Positions 1 through 9,240 are shown, counted from the stretch's first letter. The stretch: DNA of 64,000 nt from Sporosarcina sp. (GCF_029257255.1 NZ_JARICI010000050.1:32593-96592); one strand, 5' to 3'. Notes: a model not told the origin generated them from the letters alone. A program made the numbers and translations.

Positions 1-173
1 TTAATATCCATCAATACAACATCCGGCTGATTCTGCTCGTACAGTCCAAGCACTTCATTTCCGTCGTCACCTTCCGCTATTACGTCGAACGACTCTTCAA
101 AGTCTAAGATCCGTTTCACACCTTCGCGGAATAATTGGTGATCATCTACAATTAAAATTTTTGTTATTTCCAT
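1..173 (-). CDS. degU: Response regulator DegU, N-terminal part only
   Basis: This is the receiver-domain start of a NarL/FixJ-type response regulator; the rest lies outside the window. The 57 visible residues contain the acidic pair D10-D11 in [10 protein letters not shown] and end at VVLMDI, where D56 is the expected phosphorylated aspartate. A GGAGG ribosome site lies 8 nt before the ATG. It is followed upstream on the same strand by the histidine kinase gene degS, as in Bacillus, where DegS phosphorylates DegU to control exoenzymes, competence and motility. The assignment rests on this synteny and on the strongly DegU-like N terminus. Confidence 0.93.
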   Translation of the reverse strand, partial: MEITKILIVDDHQLFREGVKRILDFEESFDVIAEGDDGNEVLGLYEQNQPDVVLMDI

Positions 174-204
174 TTCCAGTTCCTCCAAGTCTATACCTTA
201 CTTA

Positions 205-1350
205 TCATTTCTCATCTAATGGGATTCGGAAAAGAATTGATGTGCCTTCTCCAATACTCGAATTCACTGTCATTTCTCCCTTTAGCAAATCCACACGTTC
301 TTGCATTCCAATCAAACCAAATGATTTTTCTTTTACTTCATTCGTATCAAAGCCGCAGCCCTTATCTTTCACGAGTATATTTACGGTTTCATGCATCCAT
401 TCGATTTTCACCCAGATTTCATCTGTTTTCGCATGCTTAATGCAGTTATTCACAGATTCTTGAATCATCCGGAAAATTCCTATTTCAAAATTGGAATCAA
501 ATCTTCTTTCAGAACCATTGCTCTGAAAATGAATGATGAGCGGATCCTCATATTCACTAATTGTGGATAGATACTTTTTCAATGTTGGGACAAGTCCTAA
601 GTCATCCAACGCCATGGGACGCAGATCATAAATGATGCGTCGTACTTCAGATAAAGCCCCTCTGACTGATTCTTTTAATTGGGATAGTTCCTGCAGTGCA
701 TTGTCCGGACCTTGTTGAACGAATGTTTTCTCGATCAATCCTGAACGCATCAGAACATTCGCAAGCATCTGTGCCGGGCCGTCATGAATGTCACGTGAAA
801 GCCGTTTACGTTCTTCTTCCTGTGCTTGAATAATCTGGATGGCAAAGTCCTGTTTATGACGGGCAGTTTCAAGTGCCGCACTTACATTTTTTAAATCGGA
901 TGTTAAGTAAGTAATCACAGTGGTTACTTGATTAACAAGTTGATCAGCCCTTTCAATTGTAGAGAGCAGCAGTGCAAGTCGGCGTTCAAGTTCATCACGC
1001 CGTTCGCGCATTTGCTTTTCCTCCATTTTATTGATGGAGACGCGTACAAGCAAATCATTTGCTACACTATAGGCCTGTTTCACTTCGTCTTCGCTGTAAT
1101 TGATAAAGTTCTTCGACACGTTCGCTAAGCGTTTTCTAGAGTGGCGTGACATATCTTCCAAATAATCGCCTTCTGTGATGACATGTGAAATGCTGTCTTT
1201 CACTTCCGTTAATTCCTTTTGCATTTCTTCAAAACTTTTTCGGCTTTGTTCGCTGATTAGAAATATGTCATTTTTTGATTGATCCATTACATCTACCATA
1301 TTTCCAAAGATCTTCTCCATCTGTTGGATGTCAATCGCCTTCTCGTTCAA
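205..1350 (-). CDS. degS: Sensor histidine kinase DegS
   Basis: Cytoplasmic sensor kinase of the DegS-DegU pair. The N-terminal half is a long predicted coiled-coil DegS domain, rich in Glu, Lys and Arg. It is followed by a HisKA_3 dimerisation/phosphoacceptor box with EEERKRLSRDIHDGPAQ (the His is the phosphorylation site) and a C-terminal HATPase with NNCIKHA and DKGCGFD. No membrane segment is seen, as in the family. I prefer the TTG start, which follows GGGAGG with 5-8 nt spacing and gives 381 residues; a GTG six codons upstream would place that ribosome site inside the gene. It is cotranscribed with degU, about 30 nt apart. Confidence 0.94.
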   Translation of the reverse strand: MNEKAIDIQQMEKIFGNMVDVMDQSKNDIFLISEQSRKSFEEMQKELTEVKDSISHVITEGDYLEDMSRHSRKRLANVSKNFINYSEDEVKQAYSVANDLLVRVSINKMEEKQMRERRDELERRLALLLSTIERADQLVNQVTTVITYLTSDLKNVSAALETARHKQDFAIQIIQAQEEERKRLSRDIHDGPAQMLANVLMRSGLIEKTFVQQGPDNALQELSQLKESVRGALSEVRRIIYDLRPMALDDLGLVPTLKKYLSTISEYEDPLIIHFQSNGSERRFDSNFEIGIFRMIQESVNNCIKHAKTDEIWVKIEWMHETVNILVKDKGCGFDTNEVKEKSFGLIGMQERVDLLKGEMTVNSSIGEGTSILFRIPLDEK

Positions 1351-1500
1351 AATTACTCCCTCCCGCACCTGTCTATGTAAAAATAAGCAAAGTGAGCAGC
1401 ATTGCAGTTTAGCCTAAATACTTATACACTCATATACAGTATAGCACCTAGATGATGTAAAAGTATTATAAGTATATTACAAATGCAGGGGGTACGACAA

Positions 1501-2133
1501 ATGCGAGCAAATTATAAAACCGTCAATCATTTTGGAGAAAGTGAATTCGTGATTCAAAAATCGCGTTTCCTTTCATTTGTCAAACGGGCAGAGACAGAAG
1601 AAGAAGCTTTGGAATTTATTCAGGAAATCAAGAAACAGCATCATTCCGCCACGCATAATTGCTCAGCATATATAATAGGTGAACATGACCAAATTCAAAA
1701 AGCGAATGATGACGGGGAACCTTCCGGGACCGCCGGCGTTCCAATCTTGGAGGTTCTAAAAAAGCAGCATCTTAAAGATACCGTCATCGTCGTAACACGC
1801 TATTTCGGAGGCATCAAGCTCGGCGGAGGAGGTTTAATCCGCGCTTACGGCAAGGCTGCATCCGAAGGTATTGCCGCAACAGGCGCTGTCGAAAGAAAAT
1901 TGCATGTACTCATTAAAACTTCCATAGACTATACATGGCTCGGCAAAGTCGAGAATGAAGTCCGGCAGTCAGACTATCCTTTAGAAGAGATCGTCTATGA
2001 AGAGGACGTCGGTTTGTTTTTATATGTTCCTGTCGAAGAAGAAAAGCTTTTCCGGGACTGGATGATGGAGATGACAAACGGCCAGGCGGAAATGACTGTG
2101 ATTCGTCACAAGTTTTTGGAATTCACTGTTTGA
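1501..2133 (+). CDS. YigZ family protein (IMPACT N-terminal domain)
   Basis: Member of the YigZ/YvyE family, which carries an IMPACT (UPF0029) N-terminal domain and a DUF1949 ferredoxin-like C-terminal domain. The family signature is visible as DDGEPSGTAGVPILEVL followed by VVVTRYFGGIKLGGGGLIRAYGKA at about residues 60-115. Its biochemical role is not settled; family members are linked to translation-related regulation. The ATG at 1501 is preferred because AGGGGGT lies just before it and the product then begins MRANYKTV like its relatives; an ATG six codons upstream lacks a ribosome site. It is divergent from degS, the order also found in Bacillus. Confidence 0.9.
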   Translation: MRANYKTVNHFGESEFVIQKSRFLSFVKRAETEEEALEFIQEIKKQHHSATHNCSAYIIGEHDQIQKANDDGEPSGTAGVPILEVLKKQHLKDTVIVVTRYFGGIKLGGGGLIRAYGKAASEGIAATGAVERKLHVLIKTSIDYTWLGKVENEVRQSDYPLEEIVYEEDVGLFLYVPVEEEKLFRDWMMEMTNGQAEMTVIRHKFLEFTV

Positions 2134-2249
2134 ATACTATACGTATGTTGAAAAAACAGGTATAATAGCGGAAGGTGTTTCTTTTCGGCTGTTTTTTTGC
2201 TTAATTTGCCATTGACGGCTTTTTACGCCGTACATTTTGGAGGTATATA

Positions 2250-3290
2250 ATGAAAAGAAAAGATTATAAAAAAAAGAAGAAGTCCTCATCAAAAACCAGA
2301 CTCTTCTTAAAAATATTCCTATCGCTATTTCTTGCTGTAGTGGGAGTGGGTGCCGTGTACGCTGCGAAACTGCATAACCAAACAGTAGATGTCCTGGACC
2401 GTTCCTATGAACCACTCGCAAAAAAAAATTCACAACAAGAAATGCGAGTAGAACCTGCGAAGGATAAAGTATCTATTCTTCTTGTAGGAGTTGATGAAAG
2501 TGAAGCCCGCAAGGAAAATGAAGAAAACGGACGTTCCGACGCTCTGATTTTGGCGACACTTAATCCTAAACATAAGAGTGTAAAACTCGTGAGCATTCCC
2601 CGTGACTCGTATGTATATATTCCAAAAGTCGATCACAAAGACAAAATTACACACGCGCACGCTTACGGAGGCACCGCTGCTTCCATCGATGCAGTGGAAG
2701 AGCTTTTCGATATTCCCATTAACTATTACGTCAAGATGAACTTTAATGCGTTTATCGATGTAGTGGATGCACTGGGTGGAGTAGAAGTTGAAGTACCGTA
2801 TGAACGAATCGAAAAAGATGAAAATGATAAAAACGCGATCCACTTAATGCCGGGTATGCAGCGGTTAGACGGACGCCATGCACTCGCTTTAGCACGGACA
2901 CGCAAACTGGACAGCGATATCGAACGAGGCAAACGTCAGCAGATGATCCTTCAAGCGATGATCAAGGAAGCAACTTCGGTCAAATCAATCACCAAATACG
3001 GTGATGTCATCAGCGCGCTTGGCGATAATATGAAAACAGACATGACGTCGAAGCAAATGCTATCTTTCATTGAATATGTGAAAAGCGGAATGCCAGAAGT
3101 CGATACACTCAGTCTGAATGGTTATGATGACTGGTCTACGGGTGTTTATTATTACAAGCTGGATGAACAGGATTTAGAAGATACGAAACAAATCTTAAAA
3201 TCTCACCTTGGCCTCATTCCAGACTCCTCTTCCCTGACGGAGCTGGATACAAACCAAGCATCCCCGCCTTCTGAGGTCGCCCATCAATAA
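2250..3290 (+). CDS. LytR-CpsA-Psr (LCP) family wall glycopolymer ligase (TagU/TagV-like)
   Basis: LCP enzymes move undecaprenyl-phosphate-linked polymers such as teichoic acid or secondary wall polymer onto peptidoglycan outside the membrane. A lysine-rich cytoplasmic N terminus is followed by one membrane segment (about residues 20-40) and an extracellular LCP domain (about 75-225). The domain has GRSDALILATLNP, LVSIPRDSYVYIP and the arginine-rich LALARTRKLDSDIERGKRQ that binds the lipid pyrophosphate. GGAGG precedes the ATG. It sits next to tagO, whose lipid-linked product is the expected substrate. The true polymer (teichoic acid or SLH-binding polymer) cannot be read from sequence alone. 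Confidence 0.9.
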   Translation: MKRKDYKKKKKSSSKTRLFLKIFLSLFLAVVGVGAVYAAKLHNQTVDVLDRSYEPLAKKNSQQEMRVEPAKDKVSILLVGVDESEARKENEENGRSDALILATLNPKHKSVKLVSIPRDSYVYIPKVDHKDKITHAHAYGGTAASIDAVEELFDIPINYYVKMNFNAFIDVVDALGGVEVEVPYERIEKDENDKNAIHLMPGMQRLDGRHALALARTRKLDSDIERGKRQQMILQAMIKEATSVKSITKYGDVISALGDNMKTDMTSKQMLSFIEYVKSGMPEVDTLSLNGYDDWSTGVYYYKLDEQDLEDTKQILKSHLGLIPDSSSLTELDTNQASPPSEVAHQ

Positions 3291-3304
3291 GTTATAGTAA
3301 TAGA

Positions 3305-3346
3305 AACGAGTGACGAACCAATTGGTTCTCGTTACTCGTTTTTTAT
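3305..3346 (+). terminator. Intrinsic terminator of the LCP gene
   Basis: Near-perfect inverted repeat AACGAGTGACGAACC / GGTTCTCGTTACTCGTT followed by TTTTTT, just after the LCP stop codon. Confidence 0.85.
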
Positions 3347-3462
3347 ATTATTTGACGCCTTATTCGCCGTATGAGCGCAGGCGCCGAGCCTATCCCACAC
3401 TTGCAAAACTAGTATGAGCAGTTGTTGAAGTTTTATGAGCAAGCCATTTTTAAAATACACAC

Positions 3463-3501
3463 AAAAAACTCCCAGCCGCCACATGTGCGGATGAGAGCCT
3501 T
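3463..3501 (-). terminator. Intrinsic terminator of tagO
   Basis: On the minus strand CTCTCATCCGC pairs with GCGGCTGGGAG (two G-T pairs) around a short loop and is followed by a run of T residues. It lies immediately after the tagO stop. Confidence 0.8.
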
Positions 3502-3511
3502 GTTGTTATTT

Positions 3512-4561
3512 TTATTTACCAATCATACGGACTAGATTTAACAGCGGGCGGTAGTTCGCGCCTGCCAGTCCAATTAATTCAACGAATAATTCAATGACAA
3601 TCAGCATGACGAACAGGAGTAATAATGCACCCCATACGGTTGCCTGCGAGAACAATACAGCTGCTGATCCAAACAATATGGCAATCCCGTAAATCGTCAG
3701 TACAGCTTGTCTATGTGAAAAACCTGCTCGCAACAGACAGTGATGCAAATGCGATTTATCTGCAGCTGTAATCGACTGTTTCATTCGAACACGTCTGACG
3801 ATTGCAAAAAACGTATCAGAAATCGGAACACCTAGCATGATGATAGGGAATACTAAAGATACTACCGTTACATTCTTAAATCCGAGAAGCGCCAGTACTG
3901 ATATCATGAAGCCAAGGAATAATGACCCCGTATCACCCATAAATATTTTCGCCGGATGAAAGTTGTAAATCAAGAATCCAAGCGAACTGGCTGCTAATAT
4001 AGACGCTGTGGCTGCAACGAAGAAGTTCCCCATCATCGCTGCCATCACCGTAATGGCAATAAGTGCGATGGTTGAAACACCTGCTGCTAAACCGTCAAGA
4101 CCATCAATCAGGTTAATGGCATTTGTGATACCAATAATCCAAATGACTGTAATTGGAATACTCATGTAGCCGAAGTCTAGCTGTCCTAGTAATGGTAGGT
4201 TAATGAATTCGATTTGCAAGCCGCCCCAAAGGACGACAACTAACGCAGCTACCAGCTGACCTGAAGCTTTTGCTCTCGCTGTAATTTCCAGCATATCATC
4301 TAAAAAGCCAATCAGGACGATCAATAATGCACCGACTAAAAAACCGATTTCATTCACATGTTCGTCTTGCGGCAATAAAATTGCATATCCAATAATAAAC
4401 GCACCGAAAATAGCCAATCCACCAATTCGAGGCATAATTCTCGCATGGACTTTTCTGTAATTGGGACGGTCAACCGCACCTATACGAAAAGCGAGTTTGA
4501 TGACAAGTGGTGTAAGTATGACGGCAGCGATGAAAGCTGCAGCCATTGCGATGAATATCAT
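3512..4561 (-). CDS. tagO: Undecaprenyl-phosphate GlcNAc-1-phosphate transferase (TagO/WecA type)
   Basis: Integral membrane enzyme of the GT4/MraY superfamily that starts polymer synthesis by moving GlcNAc-1-phosphate from UDP-GlcNAc to undecaprenyl phosphate. About ten hydrophobic segments are visible in 349 residues. Catalytic motifs are present: the acidic DD in GFLDDMLEI, NAINLIDGLDGLAAG, KIFMGDTGSLFLGF and the histidine box HLHHCLLRAG. GGGGAGG precedes the ATG. Neighbours are the LCP ligase on one side and SecA2 on the other, so it could feed both wall teichoic acid and the SLH-binding secondary polymer. No second tagO-like gene is seen in the window. Confidence 0.93.
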   Translation of the reverse strand: MIFIAMAAAFIAAVILTPLVIKLAFRIGAVDRPNYRKVHARIMPRIGGLAIFGAFIIGYAILLPQDEHVNEIGFLVGALLIVLIGFLDDMLEITARAKASGQLVAALVVVLWGGLQIEFINLPLLGQLDFGYMSIPITVIWIIGITNAINLIDGLDGLAAGVSTIALIAITVMAAMMGNFFVAATASILAASSLGFLIYNFHPAKIFMGDTGSLFLGFMISVLALLGFKNVTVVSLVFPIIMLGVPISDTFFAIVRRVRMKQSITAADKSHLHHCLLRAGFSHRQAVLTIYGIAILFGSAAVLFSQATVWGALLLLFVMLIVIELFVELIGLAGANYRPLLNLVRMIGK

Positions 4562-4899
4562 GTCTTTCCTCCCCGATTAGCAATAAAGTTCATATTGCAT
4601 TTCATTATAGCACGGTTGCTGCTAGATTTCACTACTAAGTGCACGTACCCTTCTCTTTCCCATGGACGCTCGCTTGTAAACTATAAATACGGCTAGGTAA
4701 GCGACGGACACATGTCCTTTTTTTGTATGTCTAATCTAGACGCTTATTAGATGAAAGAAGTTCCGTGTCGTTAAAATTCACCAGCCATCACCGCATTTGC
4801 TGAAGGTTTTTATCAAAGATAGTCTTTTGCATGGCTTTTTGATAAAATAGAAAGGAATCTCTCATTTAGAAAGAGGTTTATTAAAGGAGCGTCTAAATT
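4562..4899. other. Divergent promoter region between tagO and secA2
   Basis: No credible gene. On the minus strand a TATAAT (4604-4609) lies 43 nt before the tagO ATG. On the plus strand a TAAAAT preceded by TTTTTGA lies about 50 nt before secA2, and AAAGGAGCG precedes the secA2 ATG. I could not define clear -35 boxes. Confidence 0.4.
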
Positions 4900-7266
4900 A
4901 TGTTGAGTATCTTTAAGCGAAAAACTGGGACGAGTGAGCGACAGCTGCGCAGGTACCGTAAAATCGTGGAGCAGATCAATTCACTTGAGCCTAAATACAT
5001 TGCTATGTCGGACGATGATTTATCAGGTATGACGGATCAATTTAAAGAGCAGCTGGAAGGCGGAGCAACGATCAAAACGATCTTGCCTGATGCATTCGCC
5101 GTTGTACGCGAAGCTTCCAAGCGCGTTCTCGGTATGCGTCATTTCGATGTCCAATTAATTGGCGGAGCTGTTTTGACAGAAGGTAATATTTCTGAGATGC
5201 CGACGGGTGAAGGTAAAACACTCGTTGCTTCCCTCCCCTCTTACGTAAGAGCGTTAGAAGGAAAAGGTGTCCACGTCATCACGGTCAACGATTATTTGGC
5301 GAAACGTGACTACGAGCAGATTGGGCAGATCCATCGTTTCCTTGGACTGACTGTCGGATTGAATGTGCCGATGATGCAGGGTCCTGAAAAACAAGCGGCC
5401 TATCAATCTGATATCACATACGGTGTGGGAACAGAATTCGGTTTCGACTATCTGCGTGACAATATGGTGCAGCATCCTTCGCAGAAAGTACAGCGACCGT
5501 ATCATTTTGCCATTATCGATGAAGTCGACAGTGTACTGATCGATGAAGCGAAAACACCGCTGATTGTCGCAGGTAAAATGCAGGCGGACACAGATCTGCA
5601 CCTTATTGCTGCACGCTTGGCGAAACGCTTCAAAAAGGATGAAGATTTCGAGTTTGATGATGCAACAAAAGCTACTTCATTGACGGAACAAGGAATCGAA
5701 AAAGTCGAGAAAGCATTCGGCATCGATAACTTATACGATTTGGATCACCAGACGCTTTACCATTATGTCATTCAGGCCGTTCGCGCATACGTCATCTTCA
5801 AGCGCGATGTGGATTACATTGTACGTGACGGAAAAATCGAACTGGTCGATATGTTCACCGGACGTATCATGGAAGGCCGTACGCTTTCTGACGGACTGCA
5901 CCAAGCGATCGAAGCAAAAGAAGGCGTCGAAATTACAGATGAAAATAAAGCGCAGGCGCAGATTACCATTCAAAACTACTTCCGTATGTATCCAAGACTG
6001 TGCGGTATGACGGGTACAGCAAAAACGCAGGATAAAGAATTCCGCGAAGTATATAATATGGAAGTTATTCAGATTCCAACTAACCGTCCGCGTGCGCGAA
6101 TTGATTCTCCTGATTTCGTATATAGGACGATTGAAGAAAAATATAAAGCTGTGGCAAAAGAGGTCGCAGCACGCCACGCAACAGGCCAGCCGATTCTCGT
6201 TGGTACCACTTCGATTTTGCAGTCAGAAGCGGTTGCCAAGCATTTAAGAGAAAAAGGTTTGTCATTCCACCTGTTGAATGCGAAAAGCGTCGAGCAAGAA
6301 GTGGAGTTAATTTCACAGGCCGGACAGCACGGACATATTACGGTAGCTACGAATATGGCAGGGCGCGGTACTGATATCGTGCTTGGTGAAGGTGTTGAAG
6401 AGAACGGCGGATTGTTTGTACTTGGTACAGAAAAGCATGAAAGCCGTCGTGTAGACAACCAGTTACGCGGGCGTTCTGGACGTCAGGGCGACCACGGCGA
6501 AAGCCAATTCTATCTTTCATTGGAGGATGAAATGTACATCCGATTCTCTCCAGAAGAGCTAGAAAAGTTCCTGACGAAAGTACGCACTGATGAAACTGGA
6601 AAAGTACAGAATCCTGAAGTGCATGAATTGACGGAACGTACACAGCGAATCGTCGAAGGCGCTCACTTCTCCATGCGTGAGTACAATTTGAAGCTGGATG
6701 ATGTCATCAACGACCAGCGTGAAGTTATCTATTCATTGCGTAACCGTGTGCTAGAAGGAAATGATATCTTCGAAATGCTGAAGACGATGCTTTCAGAAAC
6801 GGTAGAATTCGTTGTACTCGATAGCTGCCCTGACAATGAAATTGCTGATCACTGGGATTTCGACCGCATACAACGTACGATGAACTCACTGTTGCTGACC
6901 CCTGTCGAATTGCCAGATTCATTGGATAAAACAGCTGATATTCTCAAGCAATACGATGAAAGAATGGAAGAGTTGTTTGCATTTATCGACACATTCACTG
7001 ATAATGAACAGGTAAGCCAGCTACTTCCGCAAGTTATGCTGAGTTATCTGGATACCATGTGGGTCAAGCATTTGGAAGTCATGACTCGCCTCAAAGAAGG
7101 AATCGGTTTGCGTTCTTACGGACAAGAAGATCCAATGCGTATTTACCAGCGTGAAGGCCTGCAATTATTTGGCAAGCACTATCAGCGTCTGCGCCGTGAC
7201 ATTGCGTCCGAAATCATCGCATTCATGAAGCAATTACACACACAAGAACAGGAGGTTTCCCAATGA
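4900..7266 (+). CDS. secA2: Accessory preprotein translocase ATPase SecA2 (B. anthracis type)
   Basis: SecA-family motor that drives export of a subset of proteins, typically S-layer and SLH proteins in B. anthracis. Visible motifs in order are MPTGEGKT (Walker A, about residue 102), EFGFDYLRDNM, IIDEVDSVLIDEAKTPL, CGMTGTAKTQ, VGTTSILQSE, ATNMAGRGTDI and LRGRSGRQGDHGESQFYLSLED. At 788 residues it is shorter than housekeeping SecA and ends in QEQEVSQ without the C-terminal zinc-binding cysteine motif, which fits the SecA2 class. Its last 4 nt overlap the next gene, which encodes the S-layer assembly partner, so the two are translationally coupled. A housekeeping secA should exist elsewhere. 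Confidence 0.92.
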   Translation: MLSIFKRKTGTSERQLRRYRKIVEQINSLEPKYIAMSDDDLSGMTDQFKEQLEGGATIKTILPDAFAVVREASKRVLGMRHFDVQLIGGAVLTEGNISEMPTGEGKTLVASLPSYVRALEGKGVHVITVNDYLAKRDYEQIGQIHRFLGLTVGLNVPMMQGPEKQAAYQSDITYGVGTEFGFDYLRDNMVQHPSQKVQRPYHFAIIDEVDSVLIDEAKTPLIVAGKMQADTDLHLIAARLAKRFKKDEDFEFDDATKATSLTEQGIEKVEKAFGIDNLYDLDHQTLYHYVIQAVRAYVIFKRDVDYIVRDGKIELVDMFTGRIMEGRTLSDGLHQAIEAKEGVEITDENKAQAQITIQNYFRMYPRLCGMTGTAKTQDKEFREVYNMEVIQIPTNRPRARIDSPDFVYRTIEEKYKAVAKEVAARHATGQPILVGTTSILQSEAVAKHLREKGLSFHLLNAKSVEQEVELISQAGQHGHITVATNMAGRGTDIVLGEGVEENGGLFVLGTEKHESRRVDNQLRGRSGRQGDHGESQFYLSLEDEMYIRFSPEELEKFLTKVRTDETGKVQNPEVHELTERTQRIVEGAHFSMREYNLKLDDVINDQREVIYSLRNRVLEGNDIFEMLKTMLSETVEFVVLDSCPDNEIADHWDFDRIQRTMNSLLLTPVELPDSLDKTADILKQYDERMEELFAFIDTFTDNEQVSQLLPQVMLSYLDTMWVKHLEVMTRLKEGIGLRSYGQEDPMRIYQREGLQLFGKHYQRLRRDIASEIIAFMKQLHTQEQEVSQ

Positions 7267-8171
7267 AACTCTTCAACCTATTTAAAAAGACAGATAAAAC
7301 TGGGTTAGACAGTACAGTGGAATCCAATGAAATTCTAGAAAACGGTGGCAACACCTCTGGCAATAAAGATATTGAAACAGCTCTTTCTCTTCATCCAGAA
7401 TGGACTCTGACACAGGAGCAAGAGTATGTGTTCCGTTTCCTTGCCAATGAACTGGAACCATTAAAACCAAATCAAATTTCATTGTCAGGGATCGATATAG
7501 ACTATGAACCTGCCAATGACAGCTGGCTCGTCAAATCGTTCTTCCGTTCTTCACTAGATCAGGCAATTACGGTAGGATCTATTGAATTACTATTGATTGA
7601 CGAAGATGGCAACACAGCAGCTTCAGCGGAGTTTGATTTAAACGAACTGGGCGAAATTCCTGCCCGCAGTGCTCGCCCATGGGTATTCGTATTTGAACCG
7701 AAAGATCAGCTTGCAGAGGAAGTTCCTGCTACAAACTGGAAGCTCGCGTTCAACGTACACTCCATGATGCCGCACCAATTGGAACTGGCTCCTTCATGGG
7801 AAGAACAGCTTCCGGCCGAACAAAAAGAAGCACTTGCTGAAGTAGTGGCAGGTCTTCCTAAATTGAAGCCGCGCGAAGTAAATATCGCAGGTTTCCAAAT
7901 ACAGAAGCAGGAAGATGCTAATATTGCAGCTTCTGTATTTGTCCGTAACGGTCACTCGAAGCAGATCAATATCGAAAAGCTTCCACTTGAGCTGATTGAT
8001 GCAACCGGCGATCTGGTTGCAAGAGGAACATTTGAATTGAATCCTCCTCTTTCAGTAAAAGCGAACAGCACTACCCCGTGGACATTCATTTATCCAACAG
8101 AACTGATTAAAAAGGACGAGCCAGATTTCTCACGCTGGACGATCCGAGTACCGCAAGATTCTACAAACTAA
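7263..8171 (+). CDS. Accessory Sec system S-layer assembly protein (SLAP repeats)
   Basis: Cytoplasmic-looking 302-residue protein without signal peptide or membrane segment. It contains two related halves: one starting LHPEWTLTQEQEYVFRFL with LKPNQISLSGIDIDY, the other starting LAPSWEEQLPAEQKEALAEV with LKPREVNIAGFQIQ. Each half ends in a beta-rich part closing with ARPWVFVFEP or TTPWTFIYPTE. This duplicated architecture and the ATGA overlap with secA2 match the S-layer assembly proteins described beside SecA2 in Bacillus. The likely role is to help SecA2 export or assemble surface-layer proteins; the mechanism is not shown by the sequence. It ends the two-gene operon. Confidence 0.85.
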   Translation: MKLFNLFKKTDKTGLDSTVESNEILENGGNTSGNKDIETALSLHPEWTLTQEQEYVFRFLANELEPLKPNQISLSGIDIDYEPANDSWLVKSFFRSSLDQAITVGSIELLLIDEDGNTAASAEFDLNELGEIPARSARPWVFVFEPKDQLAEEVPATNWKLAFNVHSMMPHQLELAPSWEEQLPAEQKEALAEVVAGLPKLKPREVNIAGFQIQKQEDANIAASVFVRNGHSKQINIEKLPLELIDATGDLVARGTFELNPPLSVKANSTTPWTFIYPTELIKKDEPDFSRWTIRVPQDSTN

Positions 8172-8180
8172 TAAAACGTT

Positions 8181-8232
8181 AGAAGCTGCCCGAACAGTCA
8201 TTTAATATGACTACCGGACAGCTTCTTTTTTG
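8181..8232 (+). terminator. Intrinsic terminator of the secA2-SLAP operon
   Basis: GAAGCTGCCCG and CGGACAGCTTC flank an inner palindrome (AGTCATTTAATATGACT) and are followed by a T run. Confidence 0.8.
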
Positions 8233-8329
8233 TATAGCTATATTGAATGGCCGGCTGCAGAGTGGTTTGGTTCGTCGGAAGCAAGTTTTGGTTCGTTCCC
8301 GCTTTAGTTTGGCTCGTTTCTCCTTTTTT

Positions 8330-8368
8330 ACAAAACAAAAAATCGATCCCCCTATTGGAAGACCGATT
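8330..8368 (-). terminator. Intrinsic terminator of the downstream NlpC/P60 gene
   Basis: On the minus strand AATCGGTC pairs with GATCGATT (one G-T pair) and the hairpin is followed by TTTTTTGTTTTG, ten nucleotides after the NlpC/P60 stop. Confidence 0.65.
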
Positions 8369-8378
8369 GAAGTTTGTC

Positions 8379-8858
8379 TTATTTAGCTGCTACCGGATTA
8401 ACACCTGCAATACGCTTTGCACCTACATAGCGCTTGCCCCAGTAATATGGATCGTTTAATTTATCAACACGTACACCTTTAGATGTTGAAGCATGTGCGA
8501 ATTTTCCGTCCCCTACATAAATACCTACGTGAGATACACCGCGGCCGCTAGTATTAAAGAATACTAGATCGCCTGATGTGAGGTTGGATTTTTTCACTGC
8601 TTGTCCAGACGCGTACATACCGCCTGATGTGCGTGCTACTTTAAGTCCGTTTTGTGCAAATACATAACCGACATAGCCTGAGCAGTCAAAGCCTGCTTTT
8701 GTTGTACCGCCGTAACGGTATTTAATACCTGTAAGGCTTGTTGCTGTTTTTGTGATGTTAGTAGCATGTGTTGATGCATCTGCTTGTCCAGCGAAAGGAG
8801 CGACGAGTAATAAAATAGACATTGCCAAGACTAAAAACGTTTTCTTCAATAAGTTCAT
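8379..8858 (-). CDS. Secreted NlpC/P60 cysteine peptidase without anchor domain
   Basis: Peptidoglycan endopeptidase of the NlpC/P60 family, expected to cut stem peptides (gamma-D-Glu to meso-DAP bond). A signal peptide (MNLLKKTF... to QADA-S) is followed directly by one catalytic domain. The nucleophile cysteine is in AGFDCSGYVGYVF, the first histidine in VSHVGIYVGDG and the third polar residue in FAHASTSKGV. There is no LysM, SH3 or SLH domain, unlike the other three NlpC/P60 proteins in this window, so it may diffuse. It closely resembles the catalytic domain of the SLH-bearing enzyme at 19961. A WalR-like box lies about 90 nt upstream. Confidence 0.9.
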   Translation of the reverse strand: MNLLKKTFLVLAMSILLLVAPFAGQADASTHATNITKTATSLTGIKYRYGGTTKAGFDCSGYVGYVFAQNGLKVARTSGGMYASGQAVKKSNLTSGDLVFFNTSGRGVSHVGIYVGDGKFAHASTSKGVRVDKLNDPYYWGKRYVGAKRIAGVNPVAAK

Positions 8859-8947
8859 GTGTTCCTCCGATATAATTATATGTATTTTTGGTAACTTGCT
8901 AACCTTTTATGTTGAATTAACTTTATCATTTATCAAACGCTGGTTAT

Positions 8948-8964
8948 ATTACAGTTATGTAACA
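8948..8964 (-). promoter_or_regulatory. Candidate WalR box upstream of the NlpC/P60 gene
   Basis: On the minus strand the sequence is TGTTAC-N5-TGTAAT, an exact match to the WalR consensus TGTWAH-N5-TGTWAH. A -10-like TAAAGT follows about 22 nt later, the spacing expected for an activator replacing the -35 box. Confidence 0.6.
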
Positions 8965-9096
8965 GAATTATGTCGAATCCGTAATATCTGTTACTTTTGA
9001 AACACTTTGCAATATTACATTCATTTTTTCATGTTTTATTATGTGAGGGGAGACTGTTTGAAAAGGATAAAATATCGAGTTATAGTATATAGAAAG

Positions 9097-9240
9097 TAAG
9101 CGGAACGGAGATCGTTCCCCTACGTTCCGGGCGGACGCTTTCCCGAGGGCGTGGCTTGAGCCACTCGTTCGCTTCGCTTCCTGCGGGGTCTCAAGACTCA
9201 CGCTAATCCTCCGGGAGTCGCCGCCCTGCACTTCGGTCCA
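9097..9240 (+). repeat. Intergenic repeat family A, copy A1
   Basis: GC-rich block in an AT-rich gap. It is a long imperfect palindrome running from AGTAAGCGGAACG through GGGCGGACGCTTTCC to CCTCCGGGAGTCGCCGCCC and CTTCGGTCCAC. The same order of words recurs at 24130-24402 and 50182-50330. No coding potential is supported in it. The flanks on both sides (8965-9096 and 9241-9395) are AT-rich and show nothing I can name. Confidence 0.75.
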
